64,000 nucleotides of DNA from an uncultured Campylobacter sp. (GCF_937921625.1 NZ_CAKZTI010000048.1:9892-73891); one strand, 5' to 3'; shown: positions 27,241 to 38,698, counted from the first letter of the stretch. The notes: generated from the sequence alone by a model not told the origin. Program-made: numbers and translations.

Positions 27241-27455
27241 TAAAATTTCGCGTTAAATTTCGCTTTTTTTACGGCGCCTTTTGCGGCGCTCTTCTAAATT
27301 TATCGGATATACAGCCGCAAAAACGCGCGGCGTAAGATAGTAAATTTTAAAATTTACAATTCAAGGTTTCACGGACTACAAGTAAATTTTATAACGTGAT
27401 TCTATATGGAATATGAGGGCTTAAATTTGAAAGCAAAATATCTCAAAAAGAGCAA

Positions 27456-27532
27456 TGGTGTCCCCGACAGGATTCGAACCTGTGGCCTCAAAATTAGGAA
27501 TTTTGCGCTCTATCCTACTGAGCTACGAGGAC
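27456..27532 (-). tRNA. tRNA-Arg (anticodon CCU)
   Basis: A 77-base cloverleaf on the minus strand. The acceptor arm GTCCTCG pairs with CGGGGAC, the D arm contains GCTCAGTAGGATAGAGC, the anticodon stem CAAAA/TTTTG carries the loop TTCCTAA (anticodon CCT, decoding AGG), the T arm has GGTTCGAATCC, and CCA is encoded. It lies 13 bases after the receiver gene and may be read through from it. Confidence 0.95.
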
Positions 27533-27545
27533 AAAAATCGGCAAT

Positions 27546-27926
27546 TTAATCGCCGATAATATTCATAACGTCGTCTAGTTTTTTGTGAAGATCTTTGTCA
27601 TTGATGGGCTTTGTCATAAAGTCATAAGCACCTTTATTTAAAGCCTCTCGTTTAGCGGTCTCGTCCGTCGTAAGGACGATGACGGGGATATGAGCTATAC
27701 TTTCTCTAGCGTGAAGATTATCTAAAAATTCCAGCCCATTCATCACAGGCATTACGATATCTAATAAAATCAAATCAACAGGCTGAACTTCGAGTACGGC
27801 AAGGGCGTCCAAGCCGTTTTTGGCTTGGAGTATGGTTTGGAATTTTCCGTATTTTTTTAGCATAACTTCAAGTAGCTTTAAATTTATAGCGTCGTCATCA
27901 ACCGTTAAAACTTTCAAATCTCTCAT
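27546..27926 (-). CDS. single-domain response regulator (CheY-like receiver)
   Basis: A 126-residue receiver with no output domain. Acidic pocket D10-D12, phosphoacceptor D56 in LILLDIVMPVMNG, conserved Thr in VLTTDE and Lys in FMTKP are all present. It starts 14 bases after the stop of the large hybrid kinase and is the obvious phosphotransfer partner. With no DNA-binding part it probably acts by protein contact or as a phosphate relay or sink. Confidence 0.88.
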   Translation of the reverse strand: MRDLKVLTVDDDAINLKLLEVMLKKYGKFQTILQAKNGLDALAVLEVQPVDLILLDIVMPVMNGLEFLDNLHARESIAHIPVIVLTTDETAKREALNKGAYDFMTKPINDKDLHKKLDDVMNIIGD

Positions 27927-27940
27927 TTAAGACCTCATCC

Positions 27941-30900
27941 TTATATATATTTTTGTGCGAGTTTCTCAAGACCCGACTTGGTGATATTGTAACTAGCGAC
28001 TTCGCTAAATAGTGGATTTTCATCGTTGTCGTTAGAAAACAGAACTAGCTTGGTTGCAGACGCTTTTCGGCGCAAGCTCTCTAACGCCGCTAAGTCTAGC
28101 CCTGCTAGCTTTTTATCAATCAAAACAAGCTTATAACTACCCGTAGCCGCCATAGAAATAAGCTGGTCGAAATTGCCCGCAATTTCTACGTCTTTATACT
28201 GATGTTTTAATATGCTGGCAAAAATTTTACTTTCCATAATGTTTGCCTTACATATAAGTATATCTTTTGTCGGCACGCGTGCACCCTTAGCTTTCACTAC
28301 GTCATCGGAAACTATACTTTTTTTAGGAACTAGCTTCATTACCGTCTTTGGCACTTTGACAGTTTTAATGACCGTCTTAGGTACCTGGCGTTTGACAAGC
28401 TTTTTAACCAGCTTCTTTGTAGTTCCACCCGCAGGCGCTGCATCAGATCGTTTATCGCCGATAAAATTATCTAGCATTTGGGCTAAGATATCCTTTTTGA
28501 TCGGCTTGGTGCAGTATTCGTCAAGCCCCGCCGCCATAAATTTCTCTCTATCGCCCTTTAGCGCATTGGCAGTAACAGCCACGATCGGGATGTGGCGGAG
28601 ATTATTCTCGTGTTCGTATTGCTTGATCTGCTTTGTAGATTCGATACCGTCCATAACAGGCATCGAAATATCCATAAATATGAGATCATAGTCGTTATTA
28701 GCTTTTCTGGCTTCCAGCGCCAAAAGTCCGTTTTCGACTATCGTCAAATTCATATTAAAGCTATTTAACGTATGCTTCATAAGCTTTTGATTGATCTCAT
28801 TATCCTCCGCAATAAGGATTTTAGCGTTATATTTTCTATTGACCAAAGGTACATTTTCATCGGCAGGATTTCGCTCTACCGGCACTTCAACCTCTTCTTC
28901 GACTTCAACATCCTCTTCGACCATGATGGTTTCTTCCTGTTGCTCGTCTTCGTATACGGTGACGGGCACCTCGACCATCTCCTCTTCCTCAGGCTGCGGG
29001 ATAACTACCGGTTCGACTTTTACGCTAACAGGCTCGATCTCTGGCTCTTCGACATGGACGTTTTGAGTAGCAGGCTCTGTCTTTGGAATAGACACCGACT
29101 CCGGCTCAATACTCGGCTCTTCGACAGGAATATTTTGAGCTGCCAGTTCTACTACTGGCGTTACCGGTTCAGACTCGATATTTGACAGTCCCTGTTTAAC
29201 CTCTTCAAGTTTTGGCTTGATAGGTTTTAGTTCAGGCTCAATTGCTACCGGCTCTGGCTCAACAGCGATAGGTTCTGGCTCAATTATCTTTTTAGTTGGA
29301 ATTTCAGGTTCTGAAAGTTTAACACTTGAAATTTCATCTTCATGAGCAGAAACACTTGAAGTATCAGGCTTCGAAGCTTTAGCAATAGGAATTTCAGGCT
29401 CGGTTTTAACGGCTACAGGAATTTCTTCTTCTACGCTTGGAATTTCAACCTTTTTAACAGGCTCTTGCGCTTTGACGCTCGGTTTGATATCCGAAAGATC
29501 AATATCTATATCAGGAATTTCAATCTCGGCCTTATGTGTCTCCACCTTAGCCTTTGGAATTTCTACTTTCGCAGGCTCAGCCTTTACTTCTTCCTCTTTT
29601 TTGATCTTAGGAAGCTCTATTTCGATATCAGAAAGATTGATGCTAGGAGTTTCGGCTTTAGGAGCCTGGGTCTGAGTCGCATGTGTTTTGAGCCCCACAA
29701 AATCATCAGGGATTTCCAAAGATATAGGCTCATCGATATCGGCCTGGGCATCCTTTGTGCTTGAAGGCTCTACCTTTGGCTTTTCTGCGCGTGGAATTAC
29801 TATTTCAGGAATATCAACATTAATCTTTGGCGATTCAGGCTCTGTCTTTTCAATCTTAATATCACTCATAGGCTCGATATCTATAGGCTTAATGACCGGC
29901 TCTTCTGCTTTAGGAGCTTCTTTTTTGAGTTCTTGAGCAATACTAGGCTTACTAACAGCCTCCTCTTTATGCGCAGAATGAGCCTCGGCATCGTGTGTAC
30001 GCCTTCTGCTTTGCAAGATAGCGCGTAGCTCGTCTGCCGACGAAGTAGTAGCATGTCGTAATTCATCGAGCTTGTTGATGATAGGCCTTTCTTTTACTAC
30101 CGGCTCTTCCATAATCATTTCATCAGCGACTATAGGCTTTTCTATCTCGGTATCCAGCTTAATCTCATGCGTCTGTGGAGCAAAATCCGATCTATTTAGA
30201 GCAATTCCGGATTTTGAAATTTTATCTAGCGTCTTAACGAATTTAGTTAAGTTAAAAGGCTCTGTAAGAGTAAAAATTTTAGAATTTGAAATACTAATAC
30301 TTTGAAGCTCTTTCGGCTTAAGAGTCAAGATCGTAGGCATACTCAATATATCGCTAACCTCGCCGTAATTCTTAAATCTAGTGATAAGGGCGTCATATTT
30401 GTTATTATTTTGCGCTGAGCGGAACTGCGCGTTCGTATTAAATATCGAAATTTTACCGCCTAGCTTGCTGATATAATTTTTAACGATATCATTATACATC
30501 GTATCGGCGCTATCAGCTAAAAGCGCGAAATTTAATCCTTTGATGCTTTCAAATACTGCGTCTGCATCAGTCTTTTGAGTCTCTTTAAAAGCAAGGGTGA
30601 AGTAAAATCTAGTACCCTTTCCTACGGTAGATTTGACCTGAAGCTTGCCGCCCATCATCGCTACGTATTTAGACGAAATCGTAAGTCCAAGACCCGTTCC
30701 ACCATATTTGCGCGTGATTGTAGAGTCAGCTTGAGAGAAGGCGTTAAATACATTTGCGAGCTTATCTTCAGAAATTCCAATGCCGGTATCTTCTACGCTA
30801 AACGTTACGATCGCCTCTCCTGGAGCTTTGCTAGGCTCTCTTAAAATTTCGACCACGATAGTGCCGTGCTCAGGCGTAAATTTGACAGCATTTGACATGA

Positions 30901-32491
30901 GGTTGATAAGAACCTCTTTGATCTTCGTAATATCGCCGTATAGGTGGTGTACGAGCGTAGGATCGATGTAGAGCAGGATGTCGATATTCTTTTCGGTAGC
31001 CTTGGCAACGTAAATTTCAACCGCGCTTTCGAAATCTTGAATAGGGTTAAATAAGATATCCTCAAGCTCGACCTTATTACTTTCGATCTTGGAGACATCC
31101 AAAATGTTATTAATGATCGTTAGAAGGTTTTCGGACGATTTTTCGATGGTATCAACGTAATCGCGCTTCTCCTCGTCCAAATCGGTATTTTTAAGAAGCT
31201 CCGTAAAGCCGATGATGCCGTTAAGCGGCGTCCTGATCTCGTGAGACATATTAGCTAAAAAGATCGATTTTGCCTTGTTGGCATCCTCCGCAGCGCCTTT
31301 TTGATACGCAATCAGATCGAGTGCATCCTCGATAAGTGAATACGCCTTGTTAACACCCTCACTAGTCCTAACGTCGATATGCTCGTGCTGATTCGTCAAA
31401 TCGCCGATTCGGCTAAGCACGTTGCCGAGGTCGGTAACGTTCTGTCTTAAACGCCTAGTAATACCCAAGGCAAAAACGACCAAAATAGCCGCTAAAGCCC
31501 ATATACCAAGAGCGATAAATAGGTTTCTTAGCCTTTGCGCTAGGTAAGTATCGGCATGCGTCGCAAGCTCAGCATTGATCTTTTCAGAAATTTCACTTAA
31601 CTTTTTATATTTAAGTGTAGTAGAGGCAAACCACTCTTGAAAAGGCACGCTATAGTGTCCTTCGTCCGCTTCTTGCTGCAATGTGGCTGAAATTTTAGCA
31701 GTTTCTCTTAATGCGTTTTGAAATTCTTCTCCGTCTAGAATTTTTAAAATTGCAGCTCTAGCATCCGATTCCGGCAAGAAGTAGTAATTAGGAAGCGAAC
31801 TAGATAGATTGAAGCTAGCCCAAGTCCTTAGCTGCGCCTGATTCATAGCCTTGCTACCGATGATGTATTCGATAATATAGTCGCGCTCCGATGCAGTGGC
31901 ATCCATCGCCTCATAAGTATTAAGCAACGAAACCGTCCAAACGGTGATATTTGAGCTTACAAGACCCTCTCTTAGCACTCGTTGGATTGTTTTTACATCA
32001 TCGTCGAATTTTTGAAAATATGAACTGAAAAGCTCACCGAAGCTTTTGCTTTGAGCATCGACATCCCTTCTTACCTGCGGAAGTTTGTCTAACAAACCGT
32101 CTATATCGGTCTCGGCAGCCAAAAGCTCGTCATTACCGGTGCCGTAAGCGAAAATATCAAAAATAGTCTTTTTTACGACATTTTCACTGATATTTTTGCT
32201 TTCTTTATACTTTGCAAGCGCATCGTCGGTTTTTTTACGTTGACCCGATAGAAGGGTTCCCATACCAGGGTTTCCCTCGCTACCCAAAAACGCCGAAGTG
32301 ATACCGCGCTCTTTATCTACCTGCTCTACTAACGCCGCGAGATTACTATTTTTAGCAATTTGCTGCTGCAAAATTCCCACTCTGGCGTAATCCTGCAAAG
32401 AGATAAACAAGAAATATGATGCAAACGCGAAAATCAAAAGTAGCGGGATACCGCTAACAAGTCTCAAAGCACTTGTAGTATTTAAATTCAT
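27941..32491 (-). CDS. NIT-domain hybrid histidine kinase, 1516 aa
   Basis: Large membrane sensor kinase. In order: helix at about 9-31; periplasmic sensor (about 50-290) of the NIT type ([16 protein letters not shown]), a family linked to nitrate/nitrite sensing; helix at about 324-345; HisKA with H417 in [10 protein letters not shown]; ATPase with N-box [16 protein letters not shown] and YGGTGLGL (about 520-635); a degenerate receiver (about 645-765); a very long Pro/Glu/Ile/Lys-rich repetitive linker (about 770-1215); an intact receiver with the phospho-Asp in [15 protein letters not shown] (about 1225-1345); a basic [15 protein letters not shown] linker; and a C-terminal degenerate receiver. 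The separate receiver follows 14 bases later. Signal and output are unknown. Confidence 0.9.
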   Translation of the reverse strand: MNLNTTSALRLVSGIPLLLIFAFASYFLFISLQDYARVGILQQQIAKNSNLAALVEQVDKERGITSAFLGSEGNPGMGTLLSGQRKKTDDALAKYKESKNISENVVKKTIFDIFAYGTGNDELLAAETDIDGLLDKLPQVRRDVDAQSKSFGELFSSYFQKFDDDVKTIQRVLREGLVSSNITVWTVSLLNTYEAMDATASERDYIIEYIIGSKAMNQAQLRTWASFNLSSSLPNYYFLPESDARAAILKILDGEEFQNALRETAKISATLQQEADEGHYSVPFQEWFASTTLKYKKLSEISEKINAELATHADTYLAQRLRNLFIALGIWALAAILVVFALGITRRLRQNVTDLGNVLSRIGDLTNQHEHIDVRTSEGVNKAYSLIEDALDLIAYQKGAAEDANKAKSIFLANMSHEIRTPLNGIIGFTELLKNTDLDEEKRDYVDTIEKSSENLLTIINNILDVSKIESNKVELEDILFNPIQDFESAVEIYVAKATEKNIDILLYIDPTLVHHLYGDITKIKEVLINLMSNAVKFTPEHGTIVVEILREPSKAPGEAIVTFSVEDTGIGISEDKLANVFNAFSQADSTITRKYGGTGLGLTISSKYVAMMGGKLQVKSTVGKGTRFYFTLAFKETQKTDADAVFESIKGLNFALLADSADTMYNDIVKNYISKLGGKISIFNTNAQFRSAQNNNKYDALITRFKNYGEVSDILSMPTILTLKPKELQSISISNSKIFTLTEPFNLTKFVKTLDKISKSGIALNRSDFAPQTHEIKLDTEIEKPIVADEMIMEEPVVKERPIINKLDELRHATTSSADELRAILQSRRRTHDAEAHSAHKEEAVSKPSIAQELKKEAPKAEEPVIKPIDIEPMSDIKIEKTEPESPKINVDIPEIVIPRAEKPKVEPSSTKDAQADIDEPISLEIPDDFVGLKTHATQTQAPKAETPSINLSDIEIELPKIKKEEEVKAEPAKVEIPKAKVETHKAEIEIPDIDIDLSDIKPSVKAQEPVKKVEIPSVEEEIPVAVKTEPEIPIAKASKPDTSSVSAHEDEISSVKLSEPEIPTKKIIEPEPIAVEPEPVAIEPELKPIKPKLEEVKQGLSNIESEPVTPVVELAAQNIPVEEPSIEPESVSIPKTEPATQNVHVEEPEIEPVSVKVEPVVIPQPEEEEMVEVPVTVYEDEQQEETIMVEEDVEVEEEVEVPVERNPADENVPLVNRKYNAKILIAEDNEINQKLMKHTLNSFNMNLTIVENGLLALEARKANNDYDLIFMDISMPVMDGIESTKQIKQYEHENNLRHIPIVAVTANALKGDREKFMAAGLDEYCTKPIKKDILAQMLDNFIGDKRSDAAPAGGTTKKLVKKLVKRQVPKTVIKTVKVPKTVMKLVPKKSIVSDDVVKAKGARVPTKDILICKANIMESKIFASILKHQYKDVEIAGNFDQLISMAATGSYKLVLIDKKLAGLDLAALESLRRKASATKLVLFSNDNDENPLFSEVASYNITKSGLEKLAQKYI

Positions 32492-32656
32492 ACAAAATCC
32501 TTCAAAGCGCAGCTTACGCGACGTTAAATTTTATTCAACCGGAGAAACGAAGTCGCTTCCGTCACGCTAGGCGGAGACGATTTAGCCGTCCTGCAAAGTT
32601 AATGGGTGATTTTACTAAACAAATCTTTAAATATAGCTTTTTGCGTTAGGTTTTCG

Positions 32657-34459
32657 TTAATGATTGTTTAAAATTTTTTCGGCGGTTTGGATATTCGTAA
32701 GTGATCTGATCTCATCGAAGCTAGCCGCATAAATGCTCTCAAAATCGCCATAAAAGTCCAAAAGCTTCTTCAGGCTTCCCTTGCTAACGCCCAAGCTTAG
32801 CAGTTTTGAGCTTTGCAAATCGAGTTTGCGTTTGCTCTTTTGGTGAAACGAGATCGCAAAGCGGTGCGCTTCATCGCGCAGGCGCTGAAAAAATTGAAGT
32901 TTTTTATCGTCCGTAGGCAGCGAAAAAATTCCGCTTTTCGTGCAAATTTTATCTTTCGCAGCTCCCTTTGCGCGGTGGGCTTTGGCATCGATCTTTTCTT
33001 TAGAGATAGCGATTATATCGACGTTTGCTCCGACGCTGCAGATTATTTCCTCCGCCAAGTTTAGCAGAGCCGTTCCGCCGTCGATGAGCCACAGATCGGG
33101 CGCTGCAAGCTCGTCAAATTTAAGCGCGCGGCTAGTTAGGTACTCGCGCATCTGATCGTAATCGTTATTTGAGCTAAGGTGCTTGTGGCGGTAGTTTTGC
33201 TTGTTAAACTCGCCGTCTTGAAAGCTTATCATAGCTCCCACGGCTGCGGCGCCGAACATATGCGAATTGTCGAAAACTTCGATATTTACGGGCAAATTCG
33301 TAAGATTAAAATAATCCTTCAGCTCCTGTAAAAATGCGTAATCGTGCGTTTTTAGATGCTTTTTGATATTGATCTCGCAGTTTTGATATGCAATCTCGCA
33401 AATTTTACGCTTCTCGCCGATTTTCGGCGCGTAAATTTTAAAGGCTCTTTCGTGCCGCTTGGATAAAATTTCACGTACCAGATCCGCATCGTCAAACTCG
33501 TCGTAAACGTAAATTTTAGCGCACGCCACGGGAGCCGCGGCAGGAAAGGCGCTTAAGATCATCTGCTTGTAGGCGTTTGCGATATCATCGGCGCTTGGGG
33601 CTTTGCAGTTGATTATATGCGAGTTTGAGGCTGAAATTTTACCCTCGCGTATGCTAAAATGCACGGCGCAGACGAGTCCGTCGCGTGCAGCAATCGCAAA
33701 GACCTCGAAATCATCGAGCTTTGCTAGATCGACCTCAACCTTGACATTCATCTGCTTTAAAATTTCGATCGTATCGCGGATCTGTGCGGCTTCCTCGAAA
33801 TTTTCGCTCTGCGCGAGCCGCGCCATCCGATCCTGAAGCTGCGGCACCATCTTTTGCGGATTTTTCAGAGCCGCAAGCGCACCCTGTACGATACCCGCGT
33901 AATCCTGCTTTGAAATTTTATCCTCACACGGAGCGGCGCAGCGCCCGATCTGATGGAACAAACAGGCCTTTTTGCCCTTGACGCAATTTTTCTTCTGCAC
34001 GAGCGGAAACTGCATGTAAAGCGTCTGTAAAATTTCCTTCGCGCCGTGAAAATAGGGGCCGAAGTATTTGATGTTTCTGCCCTTTATGATCTTTCGCGTG
34101 ATCTCAAAGCGCGGAAAATCGTCGTCTAAATTTACGTAGATATATGGATAGGTCTTATCGTCGCGCAGCAGGATGTTGTACTTGGGCTTAAGCTGCTTGA
34201 TGAAGGAATTTTCTAGTATCAGCGCGTCGCTCTCGCTGGGCGTTACGATGTATTCTAAATGAACAGCCTCGCTTATCATCTTGGCGATGCGCGCGCTTAA
34301 GCGCGGACTCGGCGCGAGGGCGGGCGTGAAAGAAAAGTAGCTTTTGACGCGATTTTTTAAAATTTTTGCCTTGCCGACATATAGCAGCTTGCCCGCGGCA
34401 TCGAAGTACTGATACACGCCGGGGCTAGCAGGCAAGCTCTTAATCTCCTCTATTAGCAA
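32657..34459 (-). CDS. uvrC: excinuclease ABC subunit C
   Basis: Makes both incisions in nucleotide excision repair. The N-terminal GIY-YIG domain (SPGVYQYFDAAGKLLYVGKAK) is followed by a Cys-rich patch (CLFHQIGRCAAPC), the UVR motif (EEAAQIRDTI), the RNase H-like nuclease (VEVFDNSHMFGAAAVGAM, with DGG... motif) and C-terminal helix-hairpin-helix. 600 residues, typical. It overlaps the next upstream gene by 20 bases and is thus coupled to the DUF721-like gene. Confidence 0.96.
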   Translation of the reverse strand: MLIEEIKSLPASPGVYQYFDAAGKLLYVGKAKILKNRVKSYFSFTPALAPSPRLSARIAKMISEAVHLEYIVTPSESDALILENSFIKQLKPKYNILLRDDKTYPYIYVNLDDDFPRFEITRKIIKGRNIKYFGPYFHGAKEILQTLYMQFPLVQKKNCVKGKKACLFHQIGRCAAPCEDKISKQDYAGIVQGALAALKNPQKMVPQLQDRMARLAQSENFEEAAQIRDTIEILKQMNVKVEVDLAKLDDFEVFAIAARDGLVCAVHFSIREGKISASNSHIINCKAPSADDIANAYKQMILSAFPAAAPVACAKIYVYDEFDDADLVREILSKRHERAFKIYAPKIGEKRKICEIAYQNCEINIKKHLKTHDYAFLQELKDYFNLTNLPVNIEVFDNSHMFGAAAVGAMISFQDGEFNKQNYRHKHLSSNNDYDQMREYLTSRALKFDELAAPDLWLIDGGTALLNLAEEIICSVGANVDIIAISKEKIDAKAHRAKGAAKDKICTKSGIFSLPTDDKKLQFFQRLRDEAHRFAISFHQKSKRKLDLQSSKLLSLGVSKGSLKKLLDFYGDFESIYAASFDEIRSLTNIQTAEKILNNH

Positions 34460-34907
34460 GGATCAGTCCTCTTATCTCTTCAAAAATTTTATAAATTTGC
34501 GGATCTTGGATTTTGTTTTTAAACTCCCCCTTTGCGCGCTCCAAAGATAAAGCTTCGCCATCCCGGCGCAAATGAGCTTTATAAATTTGCGCCCTCCTTC
34601 TGCTCATTACTCTATCTGCGACAAAAAATTTTATATCGCGGACGCCGCAAAGCTCCGCCGTCTCTCTAGCGGCTACGAAGCGCTTTAATACGTCTTTTAT
34701 TAAATTTATATTACTATCGCGTTTTAGTTCGCAAAGCCCCGCCGGGTGTTTCGCGGCTATCATCAAAATGCCATCTTTGACGTAGATGAAAGCGATCAGC
34801 CTTTGCCAACTAAGCGGCAAAATCGCCAAGAACTCGCCTCTTTCTCGCATCTTGGCATATAAAGGACCTTTTCTGATATGAGCTATTATTTCTCTTGCAT
34901 TTTCCAT
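34440..34907 (-). CDS. DUF721/DciA-like protein
   Basis: A 155-residue basic protein. The middle (LPLSWQRLIAFIYVKDG ... LIKDVLKRFV ... CGVRDIKFF) follows the pattern of the DUF721 family, whose member DciA loads the replicative helicase in many bacteria without DnaC. The match is by pattern only, so moderate. It lies upstream of uvrC with a 20-base overlap, and its start overlaps the divergent lipoprotein ORF by 30 bases. Confidence 0.55.
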   Translation of the reverse strand: MENAREIIAHIRKGPLYAKMRERGEFLAILPLSWQRLIAFIYVKDGILMIAAKHPAGLCELKRDSNINLIKDVLKRFVAARETAELCGVRDIKFFVADRVMSRRRAQIYKAHLRRDGEALSLERAKGEFKNKIQDPQIYKIFEEIRGLILANRGD

Positions 34908-35078
34908 AAGCGGATTTTAGCATTTTTTATCTTAGTTTTGCTTAGCGGCTGCGGATACAAAGCGCCGCCTTTTTACTCGGACGCGGATGAGCAAACCGAG
35001 AACGCAAAGGCATCCGCCGCGGACGGCAACAAAACAAACGACGCGAAAGGCGGTATTAGAATTTTACGCGATAAATAG
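34878..35078 (+). CDS. small LptM-like lipoprotein
   Basis: A 66-residue lipoprotein with a signal peptide whose lipobox is LLSGC, giving a mature N-terminus CGYKAPPFY. This CGYKxPLYxP-like start and short polar tail match the LptM/YifL family of small lipoproteins, which in E. coli help LptD assembly. The start at 34878 lies inside the divergent gene; no alternative Met precedes the hydrophobic stretch. It sits 54 bases ahead of guaA. Confidence 0.6.
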   Translation: MSYYFSCIFHKRILAFFILVLLSGCGYKAPPFYSDADEQTENAKASAADGNKTNDAKGGIRILRDK

Positions 35079-35097
35079 CCTACTTTTAGCTTTGCTT

Positions 35098-35106
35098 TGT
35101 TATACT
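35098..35106 (+). promoter_or_regulatory. extended -10 promoter of guaA
   Basis: TGTTATACT (TG plus TATACT) 27 bases ahead of the guaA ATG, followed by the AAAGGA ribosome binding site. Confidence 0.5.
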
Positions 35107-35132
35107 TTTAAAAATTTTTACAAAGGAATTTC

Positions 35133-36668
35133 ATGCAAACGGCAGACATTTTAGTGCTGGACTTCGGCTCTCAATACACCCAGCTGATCGCTAGACGCTT
35201 GCGCGAACAAGGCGTTTACACCGAGCTGATCGCATACGACGCACCGATCGATAAGATAAAAGCAAAAAACCCCAAAGGCCTTATTTTAAGCGGCGGGCCC
35301 GCTAGCGTTTACGCCAAAGGCGCGTATTTTTGCGACGATAGAATTTTTGAGCTTGGAATTCCGATTTTAGGTATCTGCTACGGCATGCAGCTCATCGCGC
35401 ATAAATTTGGCGCCAGCGTCGTGCCTGCGGGCAAAAAAGAGTATGGCAAAGCCTCTTTGAAACTGCTTCGCGCCAGCAGGCTATTTGGCGGCGTGGAGGA
35501 TAACTCTACTGTCTGGATGAGTCACTCAGACAAGGTCGAGAGCCTGCCGGAGGGCTTTGAGGTGATGGCAAGCTCGGATGAGAGTGAATGGTGCGTATTT
35601 GGCGACGAGATCCGTAAAATTTATGCGCTACAATTTCACCCCGAGGTCTGCCACAGCGAGTTCGGCGATAGAATTTTAAAAAATTTTGCCAAAGAGATCT
35701 GTGGAATAACCAGCACTTGGAATATGGGCAGCTTCGCCAAAGAGCAGATGATCAAAATAAAAGAACGCGTAGGCAGCGCCAAAGTGCTTTGCGCGGTAAG
35801 CGGCGGCGTGGATAGCTCGGTCGTAGCGGCGCTTTTGGCGCATGCGGTGCCACAGAGCCTAATAGCGGTTTTCGTCGATAACGGACTACTCCGCACGGGC
35901 GAGCGCAAGGCGGTGGAGGAGATGTTTAGACTCAAACTCGGCGTGAGCTTAGACGTGATCGATGCTAGCGAGCTGTTTTTAAGCAGACTAAAAGGGGTGG
36001 TCGATCCCGAGCAAAAACGCAAAATCATCGGCGCGACCTTCATCGAGGTTTTCAGCAAAGAAGCGGCAAAACACAAAAACGTAAAATTTCTAGCCCAAGG
36101 CACGCTCTACACCGACATCATCGAAAGCTCGGTCGCAGGCTCAAGCAAAACAATCAAAAGCCATCACAACGTAGGCGGCCTGCCTAAAGATATGAAATTT
36201 GAACTGATCGAGCCTCTGCGCGAAATTTTTAAAGACGAGGTACGCCAGCTGGGACTTGAGCTAGGTCTTTCGCGCGAAGTCGTTTTCCGCCATCCATTCC
36301 CTGGTCCGGGTCTTGCGATCCGCATAATGGGCGAGGTAAATACGCCGAGCCTCGAGCTACTGCGCAAAGCCGACGTGATCCTGCGCGACGAGCTAAAATC
36401 AAGCGGCTGGTACAACAAAACGTGGCAGGCGTTTTGCGTGCTGCTAAACGTGCACTCCGTGGGAGTCATGGGCGATAACCGCACCTATGAAAACGCCGTG
36501 TGCGTGCGCGTAGTGGACGCTAGCGACGGCATGACGGCCAGCTTCTCGCGCTTGCCGTACGACCTGCTAGAAAACGTCTCTCGACGCATCATAAACGAAG
36601 TAGACGGCATCAACCGCGTAGTTTACGACATCTCAAGTAAACCGCCCGCAACGATAGAGTGGGAGTAA
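35133..36668 (+). CDS. guaA: GMP synthase (glutamine-hydrolysing)
   Basis: Amidates XMP to GMP. The 511-residue protein has an N-terminal amidotransferase (nucleophile Cys in [11 protein letters not shown]; His/Glu in FHPEV), an ATP pyrophosphatase domain with the P-loop [16 protein letters not shown], and the dimerisation domain ending [10 protein letters not shown]. Full length, intact. The quinone-reductase-like gene begins 1 base after its stop. Confidence 0.97.
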   Translation: MQTADILVLDFGSQYTQLIARRLREQGVYTELIAYDAPIDKIKAKNPKGLILSGGPASVYAKGAYFCDDRIFELGIPILGICYGMQLIAHKFGASVVPAGKKEYGKASLKLLRASRLFGGVEDNSTVWMSHSDKVESLPEGFEVMASSDESEWCVFGDEIRKIYALQFHPEVCHSEFGDRILKNFAKEICGITSTWNMGSFAKEQMIKIKERVGSAKVLCAVSGGVDSSVVAALLAHAVPQSLIAVFVDNGLLRTGERKAVEEMFRLKLGVSLDVIDASELFLSRLKGVVDPEQKRKIIGATFIEVFSKEAAKHKNVKFLAQGTLYTDIIESSVAGSSKTIKSHHNVGGLPKDMKFELIEPLREIFKDEVRQLGLELGLSREVVFRHPFPGPGLAIRIMGEVNTPSLELLRKADVILRDELKSSGWYNKTWQAFCVLLNVHSVGVMGDNRTYENAVCVRVVDASDGMTASFSRLPYDLLENVSRRIINEVDGINRVVYDISSKPPATIEWE

Positions 36669-36669
36669 G

Positions 36670-37281
36670 ATGAAACAAATCTGCATCATTTTAGCGCATC
36701 CTTACGAAAGAAGCCTAAATGCAGCTATTGCAAACGTAGCGGTAGAAAAGCTGCAAAATAGCGGCTACGAGGTTAAATTTCATGATCTATATAAGGAGAA
36801 ATTTAATCCGATCCTTAGCGGCGCTGAGCTCGTGAGCGATGAAAGCGACGACGAGCTGTTAAAGGCGCATCAAAAAGACATAGCAAACGCCCACGGCATC
36901 GTGATTGTCCATCCGAACTGGTGGGGCGAGCCGCCCGCCATCCTCAAGGGCTGGATTGACCGTGTGCTAAGGCAGAGAGTAGCCTACGATTTTGCGCCGG
37001 GCGATAACGGCGGCGGGCTTCCGATAGGACTTTTAAAGGCTAAAGCCGCCGTAGTTTTCAACACCTCCAACACCCCCGAGGCCAGAGAAAACAAGATATT
37101 CGGCGATCCGCTGGAAAGAATTTGGAAAAGCTGCATTTTTGATTTTTGCGGCGTGAAAACCTTTGAGCGGCTGATGTTTAGAGTGGTCGCGGATAGCGAC
37201 GAAGCTGAGCGAAAGGTCTGGTTAGAGCAGGTAGCGCAGACGCTGGATAGGTACTTTCCGAAGCAGATTAATTTGCTTTAA
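36670..37281 (+). CDS. NAD(P)H quinone oxidoreductase-like flavoprotein (flavodoxin-2 fold)
   Basis: A 203-residue cytoplasmic protein of the flavodoxin-2 group (MdaB/KefF/NQO-like). Shows the FMN/FAD-binding AHPYERSLNAAIA near the start, then HGIVIVHPNWWGEPPAILKGWIDRVL, the family's central motif, and a C-terminal helix. Such enzymes reduce quinones by two electrons and protect against redox stress. Directly follows guaA (one base gap), so cotranscribed. Precise substrate unknown. Confidence 0.82.
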   Translation: MKQICIILAHPYERSLNAAIANVAVEKLQNSGYEVKFHDLYKEKFNPILSGAELVSDESDDELLKAHQKDIANAHGIVIVHPNWWGEPPAILKGWIDRVLRQRVAYDFAPGDNGGGLPIGLLKAKAAVVFNTSNTPEARENKIFGDPLERIWKSCIFDFCGVKTFERLMFRVVADSDEAERKVWLEQVAQTLDRYFPKQINLL

Positions 37282-37402
37282 ATTTAAAAATGCGCTGCTC
37301 GCAAAATCCGAACGGCATAGAATTTGACTGCCTATTTAAACAGATGCGCGCCGAATTCGCTCGCACATTTGGCGCAAAATCTATGAAATTTAGGAGGTAA
37401 TC

Positions 37403-37603
37403 ATGCTTAGATTAATCGCTGCGATGGCGATTTTAGCGGCTCTCATATACTTCGTGATGGGAGGCGGCGGCAAAAAGACGATCAAAGATTACAAAAATTT
37501 CAGCCGCGAGGAGCTGGAGACTTTATGCCTCGAAAAGAACGACAAGATCGCCTGCCAGCGTATCGCCGTGGACTATATCAAAGAAAATAAACCGAAAAAA
37601 TGA
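37403..37603 (+). CDS. small single-helix membrane protein (66 aa)
   Basis: Starts at ATG 37403 behind a strong AGGAGG site. One membrane helix (residues 2-20, LRLIAAMAILAALIYFVMG), then a short polar tail with two cysteines (TLCLEKNDKIACQRI). Real by its ribosome site and clean hydrophobic/polar layout; function not recognised. Confidence 0.6.
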   Translation: MLRLIAAMAILAALIYFVMGGGGKKTIKDYKNFSREELETLCLEKNDKIACQRIAVDYIKENKPKK

Positions 37604-37864
37604 TCTAAATTTGCGAGGCTAATTTCGCGGTTTCGTTCAAACAGCGCGCGGTTAAATTTCTTTCTAGCCCGGTCCAAACGCTGCGCGGATAAATTTGCCT
37701 GCAAAGCACGGCTGAAATGCCGATTTGATCAATACCGAGCGCCGCGCAAATAGCGTAAATTAAGCAACAGCAAGGATTAGCGTGCGCGCCGATGAAACCG
37801 CTAGCGCAAATTAAAAGCGATAAATCGCGCTGTGTTCTTTACGCGCAGACAAAAGGAGCGACCG

Positions 37865-38698
37865 ATGAAAATTTTATGGCAAAGCAGGCTTCAAAACAGA
37901 CTTCGCGATATCGGCGAAAACGTCCTAATAAAGGGCGATCGCGCATTTTATATGGGCGATAACGACGAGCAAAAACAGATGAAGCTTAGAAAATTCTCGC
38001 TTGCAAGCGGCAAGCAGCTAGCCGGCGCGCCTTTCCGCGATTTTACCCGTGCCGCGACCTTTGACGACAACGGCCGCACGCTCGTAGTTTTGGGCTTTAT
38101 AGACACGATTTATAAATTTAACGCCGCGGATCTCGCGCTCATCACAAAGCACAAAAAGGGCGTGCTAAAATACGGCAACTTTATCGCGCTAAGTAGCAAG
38201 GATGGCGATAAAAAGGCTATTACGGCGACAGATGACACGCTTTTTATTTACGATTTTAAGACGCAGGCGGGCACGCGAAAGCGATTAAAGGGCTGCGCGG
38301 CGATTTTTAAACAGGACGAGCTAAATTTCTTGATTTTTACGCGCTCGGGTCAAATTTACGGCTTAAATTTAAGCGGTTGCGAGCTTAAAATCATCGCTAA
38401 AACTTGCCCTATGACGCAGGTGCAGCGCGCAAGCGGCGGATATTGCATTCGCGTGGGCGAAGCGGGCGAAAACGGCGAAATAAAGGGTGGTAACGAGCTT
38501 GTTTTTACGGACGCAAATTTTAATATTAAATTCCGCGTGGAGCTGGACTTTGATTTCGATAAATTAGATCTTGCGGCGGATGGACCAGACGGCTGGCGCG
38601 GACACTTTATAAACGAGCCGAACGAGCTGAGGATTCTTGATATTGTGCGTAGCGAGGCGGACGGCTTCGGGCACGGCGGCTCGGGCGGATTTACTTAG
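37865..38698 (+). CDS. beta-propeller-like protein of unknown function, cut by TAG
   Basis: Start at 37865 is set by AAAAGGAGCGACCG; 277 residues follow to a TAG at 38696-38698. Repeated short strands ending in patterns such as RAFYMGD, LVVLGFID, NFIALSSKDG and DDTLFIYDF suggest a WD40/quinoprotein-like propeller; no signal peptide. The frame does not truly end at the TAG: the same frame stays open for another 132 codons (see next entry). The gene therefore is either interrupted by one nonsense codon or read through. No family recognised. Confidence 0.5.
   Translation: MKILWQSRLQNRLRDIGENVLIKGDRAFYMGDNDEQKQMKLRKFSLASGKQLAGAPFRDFTRAATFDDNGRTLVVLGFIDTIYKFNAADLALITKHKKGVLKYGNFIALSSKDGDKKAITATDDTLFIYDFKTQAGTRKRLKGCAAIFKQDELNFLIFTRSGQIYGLNLSGCELKIIAKTCPMTQVQRASGGYCIRVGEAGENGEIKGGNELVFTDANFNIKFRVELDFDFDKLDLAADGPDGWRGHFINEPNELRILDIVRSEADGFGHGGSGGFT

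Noticed and set aside
28212..30305. Long plus-strand frames opposite the hybrid kinase linker
   Set aside because: They are shadows of the Glu/Ile/Pro-rich linker codons; no start signals.
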